Assembly (NCBI GenBank): GCA_948471525.1
Contig: CAOKSY010000012.1
Span: 1 to 56,965, forward strand
Length of the DNA: 56,965 nt
Origin: an uncultured Clostridia bacterium
GTDB lineage: Bacteria > Bacillota > Clostridia > Christensenellales > UBA3700
Direction of reading: 5' to 3'
Under the pieces are notes generated by a model. The model made no database searches. It was given only the letters and a program-made list of their open reading frames with translations, and was not told the origin of the DNA. Of the stretch, positions 15,947 to 24,674 are shown one piece after another. Both the position numbers and the translations under genes were made by a program. Position 1 is the first letter of the stretch. Every line of letters begins with the position of its first letter.

Positions 15947-17341
15947 ATGGCAAAAATGTGGCAGGGCAGGTTCAGGAAAGAACTCGACTCCAAAGTCAAT
16001 GATTTCAACTCATCCATATCCTTCGATTCGAGGATGTATCAACACGATATCCAAGGCAGTATCGTACACGTTACGATGCTGGGAAAGCAGGGGATCATAG
16101 ACGAAAAGGAGAGCAAGACCATAGCCAAGGAATTGGCGAATATATACGACGATCTGTCCGCAGGCAAATTGCAGATCGATCCGAGCGCGGAAGACATACA
16201 TATGTTTATCGAGCAGGTGCTGACCGAAAGGCTGGGAGATCTGGGTAAAAAACTGCATACGGCGAGAAGCCGAAACGATCAGGTCGCTCTCGATCTGAGA
16301 ATGTATCTCAGGACGGAGATAGACGCCATTGTGGGTTTGATAAAAAAACTTATCGCCGTGTTGGTCAAAAAGGCGGAAGAAAATTTGCATTCGGTAATGC
16401 CGGGATATACGCATTTGCAGAGAGCGCAACCTATCACATTCGCGCATCATCTCATGGCTTACGTCGAGATGTTCAAGCGCGATATGGTGAGGCTGTTCAA
16501 CTGCTTTGATCTTATGAACGAGTGTCCGCTCGGTTGCGGCGCGCTTGCGACGACCACTTATCCGATAGACAGAGAATTTACGGCGGAATATTTGGGATTC
16601 AAATCGCCTATGCTCAATTCTCTCGACGGCGTAAGCGACAGAGATTACTGTATGGAACTTGCGGGCGCTTTGGCTATATGTATGGTACATATGTCCAGGC
16701 TGTCCGAAGAGGTAGTGCTGTGGTGTTCGTGGGAATTCAAGTTTGTAGAACTCGACGACGCGTATTCCACCGGTTCGAGTATAATGCCGCAAAAGAAAAA
16801 TCCCGACATATGCGAATTGATAAGAGGCAAGACGGGCAGGGCTATAGGCAATCTTACGACTTTGCTGTCAATGATGAAGAGCCTTCCTCTCGCTTACAAT
16901 AAGGATATGCAGGAGGACAAGGAAGCGATATTCGACAGCGTGGACACCGTCAAGCTGTGTCTATCCACGCTTGCTCCTATGCTTGATACGATGAAAGTCA
17001 ACGTCGAGAATATGTCCGACGCAGGCAAGAAGGGATTTATCAATGCCACCGACTGCGCGGACTATCTGGTCAAGAAAGGACTGCCTTTCAGAGACGCGTA
17101 CAAGATTACAGGCACGTTGGTCGCTCTTTGTATCGACAGAGGAGATACGTTGGATACGCTGCCTATCGAAGAGTACAAAAAACTCAGCGACAAATTCGAC
17201 GGCGGCATATATACCGCGATCTCTCTTTCGCAGTGCGTAAACGAGAGGAAAGCTGTGGGAGGACCGTCGCCGGAGGTGGTTGCAAAACATATCGAAAAGA
17301 TAAAAAATACCGTATTGAAGGAAGATAAAGATGAAGATTAA
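15947..17341 (+). CDS. argH: Argininosuccinate lyase
   Basis: Splits argininosuccinate into arginine and fumarate. 464 residues. The fumarase/aspartase superfamily signature GSSIMPQKKNPD is intact, the family's substrate residues appear in TARSRNDQVALD, and the catalytic-loop PGYTHLQRAQP is present. An AAAGGAAG ribosome binding site precedes the ATG. The last 11 bp overlap argC, so the two genes are translationally coupled. Confidence 0.97.
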   Translation: MAKMWQGRFRKELDSKVNDFNSSISFDSRMYQHDIQGSIVHVTMLGKQGIIDEKESKTIAKELANIYDDLSAGKLQIDPSAEDIHMFIEQVLTERLGDLGKKLHTARSRNDQVALDLRMYLRTEIDAIVGLIKKLIAVLVKKAEENLHSVMPGYTHLQRAQPITFAHHLMAYVEMFKRDMVRLFNCFDLMNECPLGCGALATTTYPIDREFTAEYLGFKSPMLNSLDGVSDRDYCMELAGALAICMVHMSRLSEEVVLWCSWEFKFVELDDAYSTGSSIMPQKKNPDICELIRGKTGRAIGNLTTLLSMMKSLPLAYNKDMQEDKEAIFDSVDTVKLCLSTLAPMLDTMKVNVENMSDAGKKGFINATDCADYLVKKGLPFRDAYKITGTLVALCIDRGDTLDTLPIEEYKKLSDKFDGGIYTAISLSQCVNERKAVGGPSPEVVAKHIEKIKNTVLKEDKDED

Positions 17342-18365
17342 AGTCGGCATAATAGGCGCTACGGGATACGCGGGAGTAGAACTTGTGAGATTGCTTGCAA
17401 ATCGCGCGGACGTGTCGCTGCAAGCGTTGTCTTCGGTGAGTTACGAGGGTAAGAAAATAAGCGAAATATACCCTAATCTAAAGGACGTCTGCGATATGCA
17501 ACTGAGCAACGAAGATATCGTCGACGCTTGCGACGTGATATTTACTTCGCTACCGCACGGTTTGAGCGAGAAGTTTGCGAAAAAATGCGTGGCAAAAGGC
17601 GTAAAGATGATAGATCTCGGCGCGGATTTCCGTCTTGACAGCGCGGAGGAATATACTAAGTGGTACGGCAAGACTTACGAGGAAGCCGATCTGCACGGCA
17701 AGTCGCTGTACTGTATTCCCGAGTTGCACAGAGATATGTACAAAGGTCAACCTATAATCGGCAATCCGGGCTGTTATCCCACGAGTATTGCGTTGGGACT
17801 TGCTCCTGCGATGAGAGAGGGGCTTGCCGCGGATAATTCCATAGTTATAGACTCCAAGTCGGGCGTTACCGGCGCGGGAAGGGGACTGGCGGATAATACG
17901 CATTATCCCAACTGCAACGAGGCGTTTTCGCCATATAAAGTCGCGGCGCACAGACACACTCCCGAGATAGAACAGACGCTTGGCAAACTTTGCGGCAAAA
18001 AGGTCAACGTGACTTTCGTGCCCCATCTTTTGCCCGTCAACAGAGGTATAGTGTCCACGATTTATTTCAACGCGGCAAAGAAGATCGACGTCGAATCGCT
18101 GCACGCTCTTTATACTGAGTTTTACAAAGACGAAAAGTTCGTGCGCGTACTGGGGCCGGGAGAAGTAGCCAATTTGAGAAACGTCAAGTATTCGAATTAT
18201 TGCGACGTATCCTTGCATTACGATTCACATACGGACAGAGCGATCGTCGTATCGACTATAGACAATATGGTCAAAGGCGCGGCGGGACAGGCGATACAGA
18301 ATATGAATATTATGTTCAAATTAGCGGAAGATACGGGATTGGATTTTATCCCTCCCGCGTTTTGA
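17331..18365 (+). CDS. argC: N-acetyl-gamma-glutamyl-phosphate reductase
   Basis: NADPH-dependent reduction of N-acetylglutamyl phosphate to the semialdehyde. 344 residues. The Rossmann GATGYAGVELVRLL lies at residues 9-22, and the catalytic Cys148 in GNPGCYPTS. An AAGGAAG ribosome binding site lies inside argH. It is followed 13 bp later by argJ. Confidence 0.97.
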   Translation: MKIKVGIIGATGYAGVELVRLLANRADVSLQALSSVSYEGKKISEIYPNLKDVCDMQLSNEDIVDACDVIFTSLPHGLSEKFAKKCVAKGVKMIDLGADFRLDSAEEYTKWYGKTYEEADLHGKSLYCIPELHRDMYKGQPIIGNPGCYPTSIALGLAPAMREGLAADNSIVIDSKSGVTGAGRGLADNTHYPNCNEAFSPYKVAAHRHTPEIEQTLGKLCGKKVNVTFVPHLLPVNRGIVSTIYFNAAKKIDVESLHALYTEFYKDEKFVRVLGPGEVANLRNVKYSNYCDVSLHYDSHTDRAIVVSTIDNMVKGAAGQAIQNMNIMFKLAEDTGLDFIPPAF

Positions 18366-18378
18366 TCAAGAGGTGTAT

Positions 18379-19593
18379 ATGAAAAAGATAAAAGGCGGAG
18401 TATGCGCGGCGCAAGGCTTTAAGGCAAACGGCATACATTGCGGGATCAGGAAGAACAAGGACAAGCTCGATCTTGCGCTAATAGTAAGCGAAAAAGAGTG
18501 CTCGGTAGCAAGCGTTTATACTCAGAATAAAGTCAAGGGCGCGCCGATACTCGTCACGAAAAACAACATATCGGACGGAGTGGCGAGAGCGGTGGTTTGC
18601 AACAGCGGCAACGCCAATACCTGCAACGCGGACGGCGAAGAAAAGGCAGTTGCAATGTGCCGTCTAGTCGAAGAGCATACGGGTATAGACAGCAAGGACG
18701 TCGTAGTAGCGTCTACGGGAGTAATCGGGCAGACGCTGGATATCCGACCTATCGCCGACGGTATGAAAAAACTAGTCGACGGACTCAGCGACAAAGGCAG
18801 TCACAAGGCGGCGCGGGCGATAATGACAACCGATACACAGTTGAAAGAAAAAGCGTATCTTTTCAAGTTGGGCGGCAAAGAATGCCGTATCGGCGCGATT
18901 GCCAAGGGCAGCGGTATGATACATCCCAATATGGCTACTATGCTTTGTTTCGTTACCACCGACGTCAATATATCTTCGCAGATGCTGGATAAAGCGTTGC
19001 GCAAAGTAGTGACGGATACTTTCAATATGGTGAGCGTGGACGGAGATACTTCGACCAACGATATGGTCACCGTAATGGCTTCGGGACTTGCGGAGAATGT
19101 GCTTATCGACGAGAAAGGCGACGATTACAAGGATTTTTGCAAGGCGCTCAAGAAATTGCTCAAAGAGATGTCCAAGGCTATCGCAAAGGACGGCGAAGGC
19201 GCGACAAAACTCATCGAGTGCCGAGTGCTCAAAGCCAAGAGCGGAAAGACGGCTAGGGCTATCGCAAAATCCGTCGTTACATCTTCGCTTGTCAAGACGG
19301 CAATGTTTGCGGCAGACGCCAACTGGGGCAGAATACTCTGCGCTATAGGCTATACCGACGAGAAGTTTGACATATCCAAGGTCGACGTGGACATCAAGTC
19401 GCGCTTGGGCAGCGTAACGGTATGCAGACAGGGCGTGGGCGTCGAATTCGACGAACAGGCGGCTCATTTGATACTCGGCGAGGACGAGATAATAATAGAG
19501 ATCAACTGCAATCTCGGCGGAGCTAAAGCCGTCGCTTGGGGTTGCGACCTCACTTACGAATACGTGAGAATAAACGCGGATTACCGCACTTGA
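18379..19593 (+). CDS. argJ: Bifunctional ornithine acetyltransferase / N-acetylglutamate synthase
   Basis: Moves the acetyl group from N-acetylornithine to glutamate, closing the acetyl cycle; bifunctional forms can also use acetyl-CoA. The ATG at 18379 is chosen because AAGAGG lies just upstream; the GTG at 18373 overlaps that site. 404 residues. The self-cleavage site is clear: MATML at about Ala186-Thr187, where Thr187 becomes the N-terminal nucleophile of the beta chain. GSGMIHPN precedes it and STNDMV follows. Whether the enzyme is mono- or bifunctional cannot be told from sequence alone. Confidence 0.96.
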   Translation: MKKIKGGVCAAQGFKANGIHCGIRKNKDKLDLALIVSEKECSVASVYTQNKVKGAPILVTKNNISDGVARAVVCNSGNANTCNADGEEKAVAMCRLVEEHTGIDSKDVVVASTGVIGQTLDIRPIADGMKKLVDGLSDKGSHKAARAIMTTDTQLKEKAYLFKLGGKECRIGAIAKGSGMIHPNMATMLCFVTTDVNISSQMLDKALRKVVTDTFNMVSVDGDTSTNDMVTVMASGLAENVLIDEKGDDYKDFCKALKKLLKEMSKAIAKDGEGATKLIECRVLKAKSGKTARAIAKSVVTSSLVKTAMFAADANWGRILCAIGYTDEKFDISKVDVDIKSRLGSVTVCRQGVGVEFDEQAAHLILGEDEIIIEINCNLGGAKAVAWGCDLTYEYVRINADYRT

Positions 19594-19606
19594 CAAGGAG
19601 CAGAAT

Positions 19607-20467
19607 ATGAACGATCAGGAGCGCGCTATGCAGGCGGAAGTGCTTGTCAGCGCATTGCCTTATATACAGAAATACAACGACAAGATAATAGTCGTCAAAT
19701 ACGGCGGCAACGCAATGCTCAACGATGAACTCAAAAGGGCTGTGATGAACGACATCGTCTTGCTGTCGTTGGTCGGAGTAAAAGTCGTGCTCGTGCACGG
19801 CGGCGGTCCTGAGATAAACGATATGCTCAAGCGCGTAGGCAAGGAGAGCAAGTTTATCGGCGGACTGAGATACACCGACGACGAGACGGCGGAGATCGTG
19901 CAGATGGTGCTCGCGGGCAAGGTCAATAAAGATCTCGTTAAACTTCTCTCTAGCGTAGGCGGCAAAGCCGTCGGCTTCTGCGGAATAGACGGCAATATCA
20001 TCACCGCCAAAAAGAAAGAGGGGGATATCGACCTCGGCAACGTCGGAGAAATTGTCGACGTGGACGTGGATCCAATCTTAGTGACGTTGGAAAACGACTA
20101 TATACCCGTTATCGCCACCGTAGCGAGCGGCGAAGACGGAAAGATATACAACATCAACGCAGACACTGCCGCGGCTGCGATTGCTTCCGCTTTGCACGCG
20201 GAGAACCTTGTGCTTATGACTGACGTAAGAGGCTTGCTTATGGATAAGGACGACGAGAGCACGCTTATAAGCGAGATCAAGGTCAGCGAAGTTCCCAAGC
20301 TTGTCAAGAAGGGAGTTATCAGCGGCGGTATGATACCCAAGATAGACTGCGTGGTAGAAGCCGTCAGACAGGGCGTCAGCCAAGCCGTTATAATCGACGG
20401 AAGGATCAAACATTCTATAATTATGGATATGCTTACCGATAAAGGTATAGGCACTCTAATAAAGTGA
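19607..20467 (+). CDS. argB: N-acetylglutamate kinase
   Basis: Phosphorylates N-acetylglutamate, the usual feedback-controlled step. 286 residues of the amino-acid-kinase fold, with KYGGNAM near residue 27, VHGGGPEI for ATP and acetylglutamate binding, and GMIPKI near the C-terminus. An N-terminal helix before the first strand (about residues 1-20) is typical of arginine-sensitive hexameric enzymes, so arginine inhibition is plausible. An AAGGAG site precedes the ATG. Confidence 0.97.
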   Translation: MNDQERAMQAEVLVSALPYIQKYNDKIIVVKYGGNAMLNDELKRAVMNDIVLLSLVGVKVVLVHGGGPEINDMLKRVGKESKFIGGLRYTDDETAEIVQMVLAGKVNKDLVKLLSSVGGKAVGFCGIDGNIITAKKKEGDIDLGNVGEIVDVDVDPILVTLENDYIPVIATVASGEDGKIYNINADTAAAAIASALHAENLVLMTDVRGLLMDKDDESTLISEIKVSEVPKLVKKGVISGGMIPKIDCVVEAVRQGVSQAVIIDGRIKHSIIMDMLTDKGIGTLIK

Positions 20468-20474
20468 GGACGCT

Positions 20475-21644
20475 ATGAGCGAAAGCATAAAAGATACCGA
20501 TAAAAAGTACGTGATGAATACCTACAACCGATACGATCTCGAGATATCCGAGGGTATGGGCGTAAACTGTTACGATATCGACGGCAAAGAGTATATCGAT
20601 ATGTCGTCGGGCATAGGCGTGAATTCGTTGGGATTTTGCGATATGGGCTGGGTAGCCAGCGTAACAAAGCAGGCTTGCAAACTCAATCATACCAGCAACC
20701 TGTTCTATTCTCAGCCCTGCGCTCTTTTGGCAAAGTCGCTGTGCGAGAAGACGGGCGCAAAGAAAGTATTTTTCGCCAATTCGGGAGCGGAAGCCAACGA
20801 GGGAGCTATAAAGATCGCGAGAAAGTATTCTTTCGACAAGTACGGCAAGGGCAGAGACAGGATTATCACTCTTGTCAATTCTTTTCACGGCAGGACGATC
20901 GCCACGCTTTCGTCTACGGGACAGGATGTATTTCACAATTATTTTTTCCCGTTCAACGACGGCTTCGACTATGCAAAAGCAAACGATATCGACAGCGCAA
21001 GATCGCTTATAGACGACAGGACTTGCGCCTTGATGATAGAACTCGTACAGGGCGAGGGCGGAGTCATTGCGCTGGATAAAGACTTTGTGTCGGAAGTAGA
21101 GCGAATTTGTAAGGAAAGGGATATATTGCTCATTGTCGACGAAGTGCAGACGGGCGCGGGCAGAACGGGTAAATTTCTGGCAAGCGAGCATTTCGGAATA
21201 AGCCCCGACGTGACGACTATGGCAAAAGGATTGGGCGCAGGCCTTCCGATAGGAGCCGTTTTGGCGTACGATAAATGCGAGAACGTGCTCGGATTTTCCA
21301 TGCACGGCACGACTTTCGGCGGCAATCCGATAGTGTGCGCGGGCGCAAATTACGTGCTTGCGAGAATGGACGACGACTTTTTGTTTGCGGTAGAACAAAA
21401 AGGGGAATATTTGAGAGAGAAACTGGAAAAGATCGACGGCGTCGAAAGCGTATCCGGACTGGGACTTATGCTCGGTTTAAAACTCAAGACGAAGAATTCG
21501 TCGGACGTAGTAAAAGAGGGGATAAAGAGGGGACTCATTATGTTGACGGCTAAGGATAAGGTCAGACTTCTGCCTCCTCTCGTCATCAGTTACGACGAGA
21601 TAGACAGGGCTGTCGCAATACTCGAAGCCGTGCTCAAGGATTGA
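20475..21644 (+). CDS. argD: Acetylornithine aminotransferase
   Basis: PLP enzyme that turns N-acetylglutamate semialdehyde into N-acetylornithine. 389 residues, class III aminotransferase. SGAEANEGAIKIAR (103-116) binds the cofactor phosphate, DEVQTGAGRTG (222-232) its ring, and Lys251 in TMAKGLGAG forms the Schiff base. It starts 7 bp after argB. The arginine context favours ArgD over GABA or ornithine aminotransferases. Confidence 0.96.
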   Translation: MSESIKDTDKKYVMNTYNRYDLEISEGMGVNCYDIDGKEYIDMSSGIGVNSLGFCDMGWVASVTKQACKLNHTSNLFYSQPCALLAKSLCEKTGAKKVFFANSGAEANEGAIKIARKYSFDKYGKGRDRIITLVNSFHGRTIATLSSTGQDVFHNYFFPFNDGFDYAKANDIDSARSLIDDRTCALMIELVQGEGGVIALDKDFVSEVERICKERDILLIVDEVQTGAGRTGKFLASEHFGISPDVTTMAKGLGAGLPIGAVLAYDKCENVLGFSMHGTTFGGNPIVCAGANYVLARMDDDFLFAVEQKGEYLREKLEKIDGVESVSGLGLMLGLKLKTKNSSDVVKEGIKRGLIMLTAKDKVRLLPPLVISYDEIDRAVAILEAVLKD

Positions 21645-21686
21645 AAAAGAGTCAACTTAATCGCAAATAAATTTTAAAGAGGAATT

Positions 21687-22589
21687 ATGAAACATTTACT
21701 TAAACTTGCAGATCTGAGCGAGAGCGAAATACTCGATATACTCAACCTTGCCGATCAACTGAAATATGAAAAAAAGCATAACATCGAACATCATTATCTC
21801 AAGGGAAAAAGTCTGGGAATGATCTTTCAGAAGTCTTCCACGCGCACCAGAGTGTCTTTTGAGACGGGTATGTATCAACTTGGCGGACAGGCGCTTTTTC
21901 TCAGTCCGAGAGACTTGCAGATAGGCAGAGGAGAACCGATCGACGATACGGCCAAAGTGCTGTCGAGATATCTCGACGGTATTATGATAAGGACGTTTGC
22001 TCAGCAGGAAGTCGAGGATCTTGCCAAGTACGGATCTATACCTATCATCAACGGTCTGACTGACTACGCTCATCCCTGTCAGGTGCTTGCCGATCTTATG
22101 ACGGTGAGAGAGTATAAGGGCGAGTTCGACAATCTCAAACTCGCGTTTGTCGGAGACGGAAACAATATGGCGAATTCGCTGATAGTAGGCTGTCTCAAGG
22201 TGGGAATGAGCATCGCGGTAGCGTGTCCCAAGGATCATATGCCCGACGCGGAAGTACTTGAGTTTGCAAAGGCGTACGGAAAAAAATTTCTTGTCACCGA
22301 CGACGTGCTCGAGGCATGTAAAGGCGCGGACGTACTTTATACGGACGTATGGGCGTCTATGGGGCAGGAAGGAGAAGCGGAAGAGAGAAAGAAGGCTTTT
22401 GCGGGATTTCAGATCAACGCGGCAACTCTCGGCGTAGCGAAGAAAGACGCTATGGTATTGCACTGTCTGCCCGCTCACAGAGGCGAGGAAATCACCGCGG
22501 AAGTTATGGACGCTCATCCCGAGATATTCGACGAGGCGGAAAACCGTCTGCACGCGCAGAAAGCCGTTCTTGTCAAACTTATGGCTTGA
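21687..22589 (+). CDS. argF: Ornithine carbamoyltransferase
   Basis: Makes citrulline from ornithine and carbamoyl phosphate. 300 residues. The carbamoyl phosphate loop STRTR (51-55), HPCQVLADL in the middle and the ornithine motif HCLPAHRG near residue 263 are all present. AGAGGA precedes the ATG. The carbamoyl phosphate synthase genes (carAB) are not in the window. Confidence 0.97.
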   Translation: MKHLLKLADLSESEILDILNLADQLKYEKKHNIEHHYLKGKSLGMIFQKSSTRTRVSFETGMYQLGGQALFLSPRDLQIGRGEPIDDTAKVLSRYLDGIMIRTFAQQEVEDLAKYGSIPIINGLTDYAHPCQVLADLMTVREYKGEFDNLKLAFVGDGNNMANSLIVGCLKVGMSIAVACPKDHMPDAEVLEFAKAYGKKFLVTDDVLEACKGADVLYTDVWASMGQEGEAEERKKAFAGFQINAATLGVAKKDAMVLHCLPAHRGEEITAEVMDAHPEIFDEAENRLHAQKAVLVKLMA

Positions 22590-22592
22590 TCG

Positions 22593-23330
22593 ATGAAGCT
22601 TATTGAACGCAACGCTTACAGAGGTTACTCCCTCTATCTTATGGAAGGGAGTGACTTTTCTTATGTAAAAGACTTTCTCGACGGACAGCGCGAGAAGTTG
22701 GAGCGCATAGAATTTTTTTATCCCTATACGGATAAGGAATTGCGCAACGTGCTCGAGGAAGGATATTTTGTCGGACTTTTCGACTGCGAGGATATGATAG
22801 CGACTTTTGCTATAGACGGCGACGAAGAGTATGCAGGCGAACTCGCTCGGATCGTCAAGTCCTGCTCGGGCGTCGACGTAGGCAAGGCATACGAGAGTTC
22901 GGGGCTTATGGTAGACGCGTCGCGCAGAGGCGAGGGCGTTGCGGGCTTTTTAACAGACGTTATCGTACGTCGGGCGGACAGCCGCTCTATCGCCGTTTGC
23001 GGAGTCGTACATATAGAAAACATTGCCAGTATCGCGACTTTTTTCTCGCGTGGATTTGAATTGTCGGGAGTATGGCATATGAGCGAGGGATACGACTTTG
23101 TCTATCTGTTGAGAAGAGCCGGCGGCAACGCGGAAAATGCCGCTATAAAATCGACATTACTGTTGCAAAACAACGGCGATTGTGATAAAATCAAAATAGA
23201 TACCGAGTATTCGTCTATAGGCGATTTGGACAGGCATCGCAAATTGCTCGACGACGGATATCGCGGAATATTAATCAAAGGATCTCGCATAGTATTCGCG
23301 CGGGAAAAGAAAGGAGGAATTTATGAATAA
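22593..23330 (+). CDS. GNAT-family acetyltransferase in the arginine operon
   Basis: 245 residues, starting 3 bp after the argF stop and overlapping the HU gene by 8 bp, so it is co-transcribed with the arginine genes. The central part holds a GNAT acetyl-CoA site: SSGLMVDASRRGEGVAGFL with RRGEGVA as the pyrophosphate loop, followed by NIASIATFFSRGFEL typical of motif B. About 75 C-terminal residues (from about residue 170) are outside the fold. No argA lies in the cluster, so a role in N-acetylglutamate supply is possible, but a protein or other small-molecule acetyltransferase is equally likely. The substrate is unknown. Confidence 0.72.
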   Translation: MKLIERNAYRGYSLYLMEGSDFSYVKDFLDGQREKLERIEFFYPYTDKELRNVLEEGYFVGLFDCEDMIATFAIDGDEEYAGELARIVKSCSGVDVGKAYESSGLMVDASRRGEGVAGFLTDVIVRRADSRSIAVCGVVHIENIASIATFFSRGFELSGVWHMSEGYDFVYLLRRAGGNAENAAIKSTLLLQNNGDCDKIKIDTEYSSIGDLDRHRKLLDDGYRGILIKGSRIVFAREKKGGIYE

Positions 23331-23592
23331 AAATCAATTAGTCAACGCAGTGGCGGTAAAAGCAGGCTGTTCGAAGGAAGTTGCGCTCAAGTGCTGCGAC
23401 GCGGTGGTGGAGACGATAATGGAGTCTTTGAAAGAGGGCGACAAGGTGACTTGGCAGGGCTTCGGCAATTTCGAGGTGAAGACGCGCGCGGCGCGTAAGG
23501 GAATCAATCCCGCCACCGGAGAGGCGATAGACATAGCGGAGAGCAAAGCCATCAATTTTAAGGCGTCAAAAAATAATAAGGAAGGACTTTGA
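23323..23592 (+). CDS. hup: HU-family DNA-binding protein
   Basis: Nucleoid protein that bends DNA. 89 residues, the typical length of HU. The N-terminal MNKNQLVNAVA helix, the GFGNFEVKTRAARKGINPATGE signature split across the beta arm, and the C-terminal FKASK are all present. AAAGGAGGAAT precedes the ATG inside the end of the GNAT gene, so translation can be efficient even within the arginine operon. HU at the end of an arginine operon is unusual; an internal promoter was not recognised. Confidence 0.95.
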   Translation: MNKNQLVNAVAVKAGCSKEVALKCCDAVVETIMESLKEGDKVTWQGFGNFEVKTRAARKGINPATGEAIDIAESKAINFKASKNNKEGL

Positions 23593-23608
23593 GATAGTTT
23601 TGTCTTGA

Positions 23609-24082
23609 ATGAAATTTATGGACGATACGGTAAAGATAAATAGGAAAAAGAAGGCGTACGATCTGTTCAAAAACGGCTATAACTGCGCTCAGGCTACGGT
23701 CTTGGCGTTTGAGGATATACTAGGTCTGGACAGGGAAACTCTACTCAATATTTCGGTGGGATTCGGCGGAGGATTCGGCAGGACGAGAAATTTGTGCGGA
23801 GCGGTGAGCGCCTATGCGATAGTGCTTGGACTTTATCTGCCTCATACTGATCTTCCTATGGAAGACAAGGCGAATATGTACAAGCACCTGCAGATTTTGA
23901 GCCAAAAATTCAAAGATCGCAACAACAGCGACAATTGCGGAGTGTTGTTGCAGAATGTCAAAAACCTCACGCAGGGCTATTTGCCGCAGGAGAGAGACGA
24001 GGAGTATTACAAGGTGCGTCCGTGCGTAAAATTCGTATTGGACAGCGTGGAGATACTGGAGGAATACCTCAATCTCGCTTGA
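23609..24082 (+). CDS. C_GCAxxG_C_C family redox-type protein
   Basis: 157 residues with the four family cysteines: Cys26 (GYNCAQA), Cys63 (NLCGAVSA), Cys110 (DNCGVLL) and Cys139 (RPCVKF), together with the glycine-rich GFGGGFGR run. The family is widespread in anaerobes and is thought to be a redox protein, but its reaction is not settled. No ribosome binding site is obvious before either ATG (23609 or 23618). It lies 16 bp after HU and before a terminator, so it may be the last gene of the arginine transcript. Confidence 0.85.
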   Translation: MKFMDDTVKINRKKKAYDLFKNGYNCAQATVLAFEDILGLDRETLLNISVGFGGGFGRTRNLCGAVSAYAIVLGLYLPHTDLPMEDKANMYKHLQILSQKFKDRNNSDNCGVLLQNVKNLTQGYLPQERDEEYYKVRPCVKFVLDSVEILEEYLNLA

Positions 24083-24103
24083 CAGACAGGCACAACGTTA
24101 CAG

Positions 24104-24139
24104 ACGTTCGGGAAGGCAAGTCTTTTCCGAACGTTTTTT
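24104..24139 (+). terminator. Terminator at the end of the arginine-HU transcript
   Basis: ACGTTCGG (24104-24111) and CCGAACGT (24127-24134) form an 8-bp stem that extends inward with GGAA/TTCC-type pairing, followed by six T. Confidence 0.85.
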
Positions 24140-24159
24140 GTTGTTAAAATATAAATTAT

Positions 24160-24552
24160 ATGCATACTAAAGGTATGTTGTGGGCGTTGAGAAAGGCTTT
24201 CAGAATAGCGGGTAATTTCTATTGGAAGATATTCGGCGGTATTTTTCTGTCGCTGATATGGTATGCGGTGGGCGTAGTGTTATTGTTTTCGGTGATAGGT
24301 TTTCCTTTGTCTTTGGAGTGCTTTAGAATAGGTTGGCTCAACTATAAGCCGTTCGGCAAAAAAGTCGCTCTGATACCCGACAGACCGATAATATCTCTGA
24401 TCTGGTTTCTCACCGCCGGATGGGCGATAGGTATAGTGAGTATCGTCAACGCGCTATTTTCTTGCCTCACGCTTGTCGGAATACCTTTGGTAGGGCAGTG
24501 GGTGAAAATATGCAGACTGGCGTTTTTTCCGTTCTGCAGCGTATGGAAATGA
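24160..24552 (+). CDS. YccF-domain membrane protein
   Basis: 130 residues, four hydrophobic segments. Two tandem copies of the YccF pattern can be seen: IWYAVGVVLLFSVIGFPL with FRIGWLNYKPFG, and IWFLTAGWAIG with CLTLVGIPLVGQWVKI. YccF proteins are inner-membrane proteins without a settled function. The start is uncertain: ATG at 24160 has no ribosome binding site and ATG at 24175 is only preceded by AAAGGT. Stands alone between a terminator and lacZ. Confidence 0.75.
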   Translation: MHTKGMLWALRKAFRIAGNFYWKIFGGIFLSLIWYAVGVVLLFSVIGFPLSLECFRIGWLNYKPFGKKVALIPDRPIISLIWFLTAGWAIGIVSIVNALFSCLTLVGIPLVGQWVKICRLAFFPFCSVWK

Positions 24553-24615
24553 TCTGTTTTCGCGCCGTATAGTACGTCCTGTATTATTAAATTTTGCTTA
24601 AAATCCATTTTGGTA

Positions 24616-24644
24616 TTGCTTTATAAATATTATAATGTTATAAT
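24616..24644 (+). promoter_or_regulatory. Promoter of lacZ
   Basis: TTGCTT (24616-24621), 17-bp spacer, TATAAT (24639-24644). A TACGGAGAT ribosome binding site follows before the ATG at 24675. No operator or cre site was recognised. Confidence 0.6.
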
Positions 24645-24674
24645 TATTAAAAACCGCATTTTACGGAGATTAAT

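Noticed and set aside
24145..24160. Leaderless start for the YccF gene
   Set aside because: TAAAAT lies at a suitable distance, but no -35 box fits and the start codon itself is unsure.
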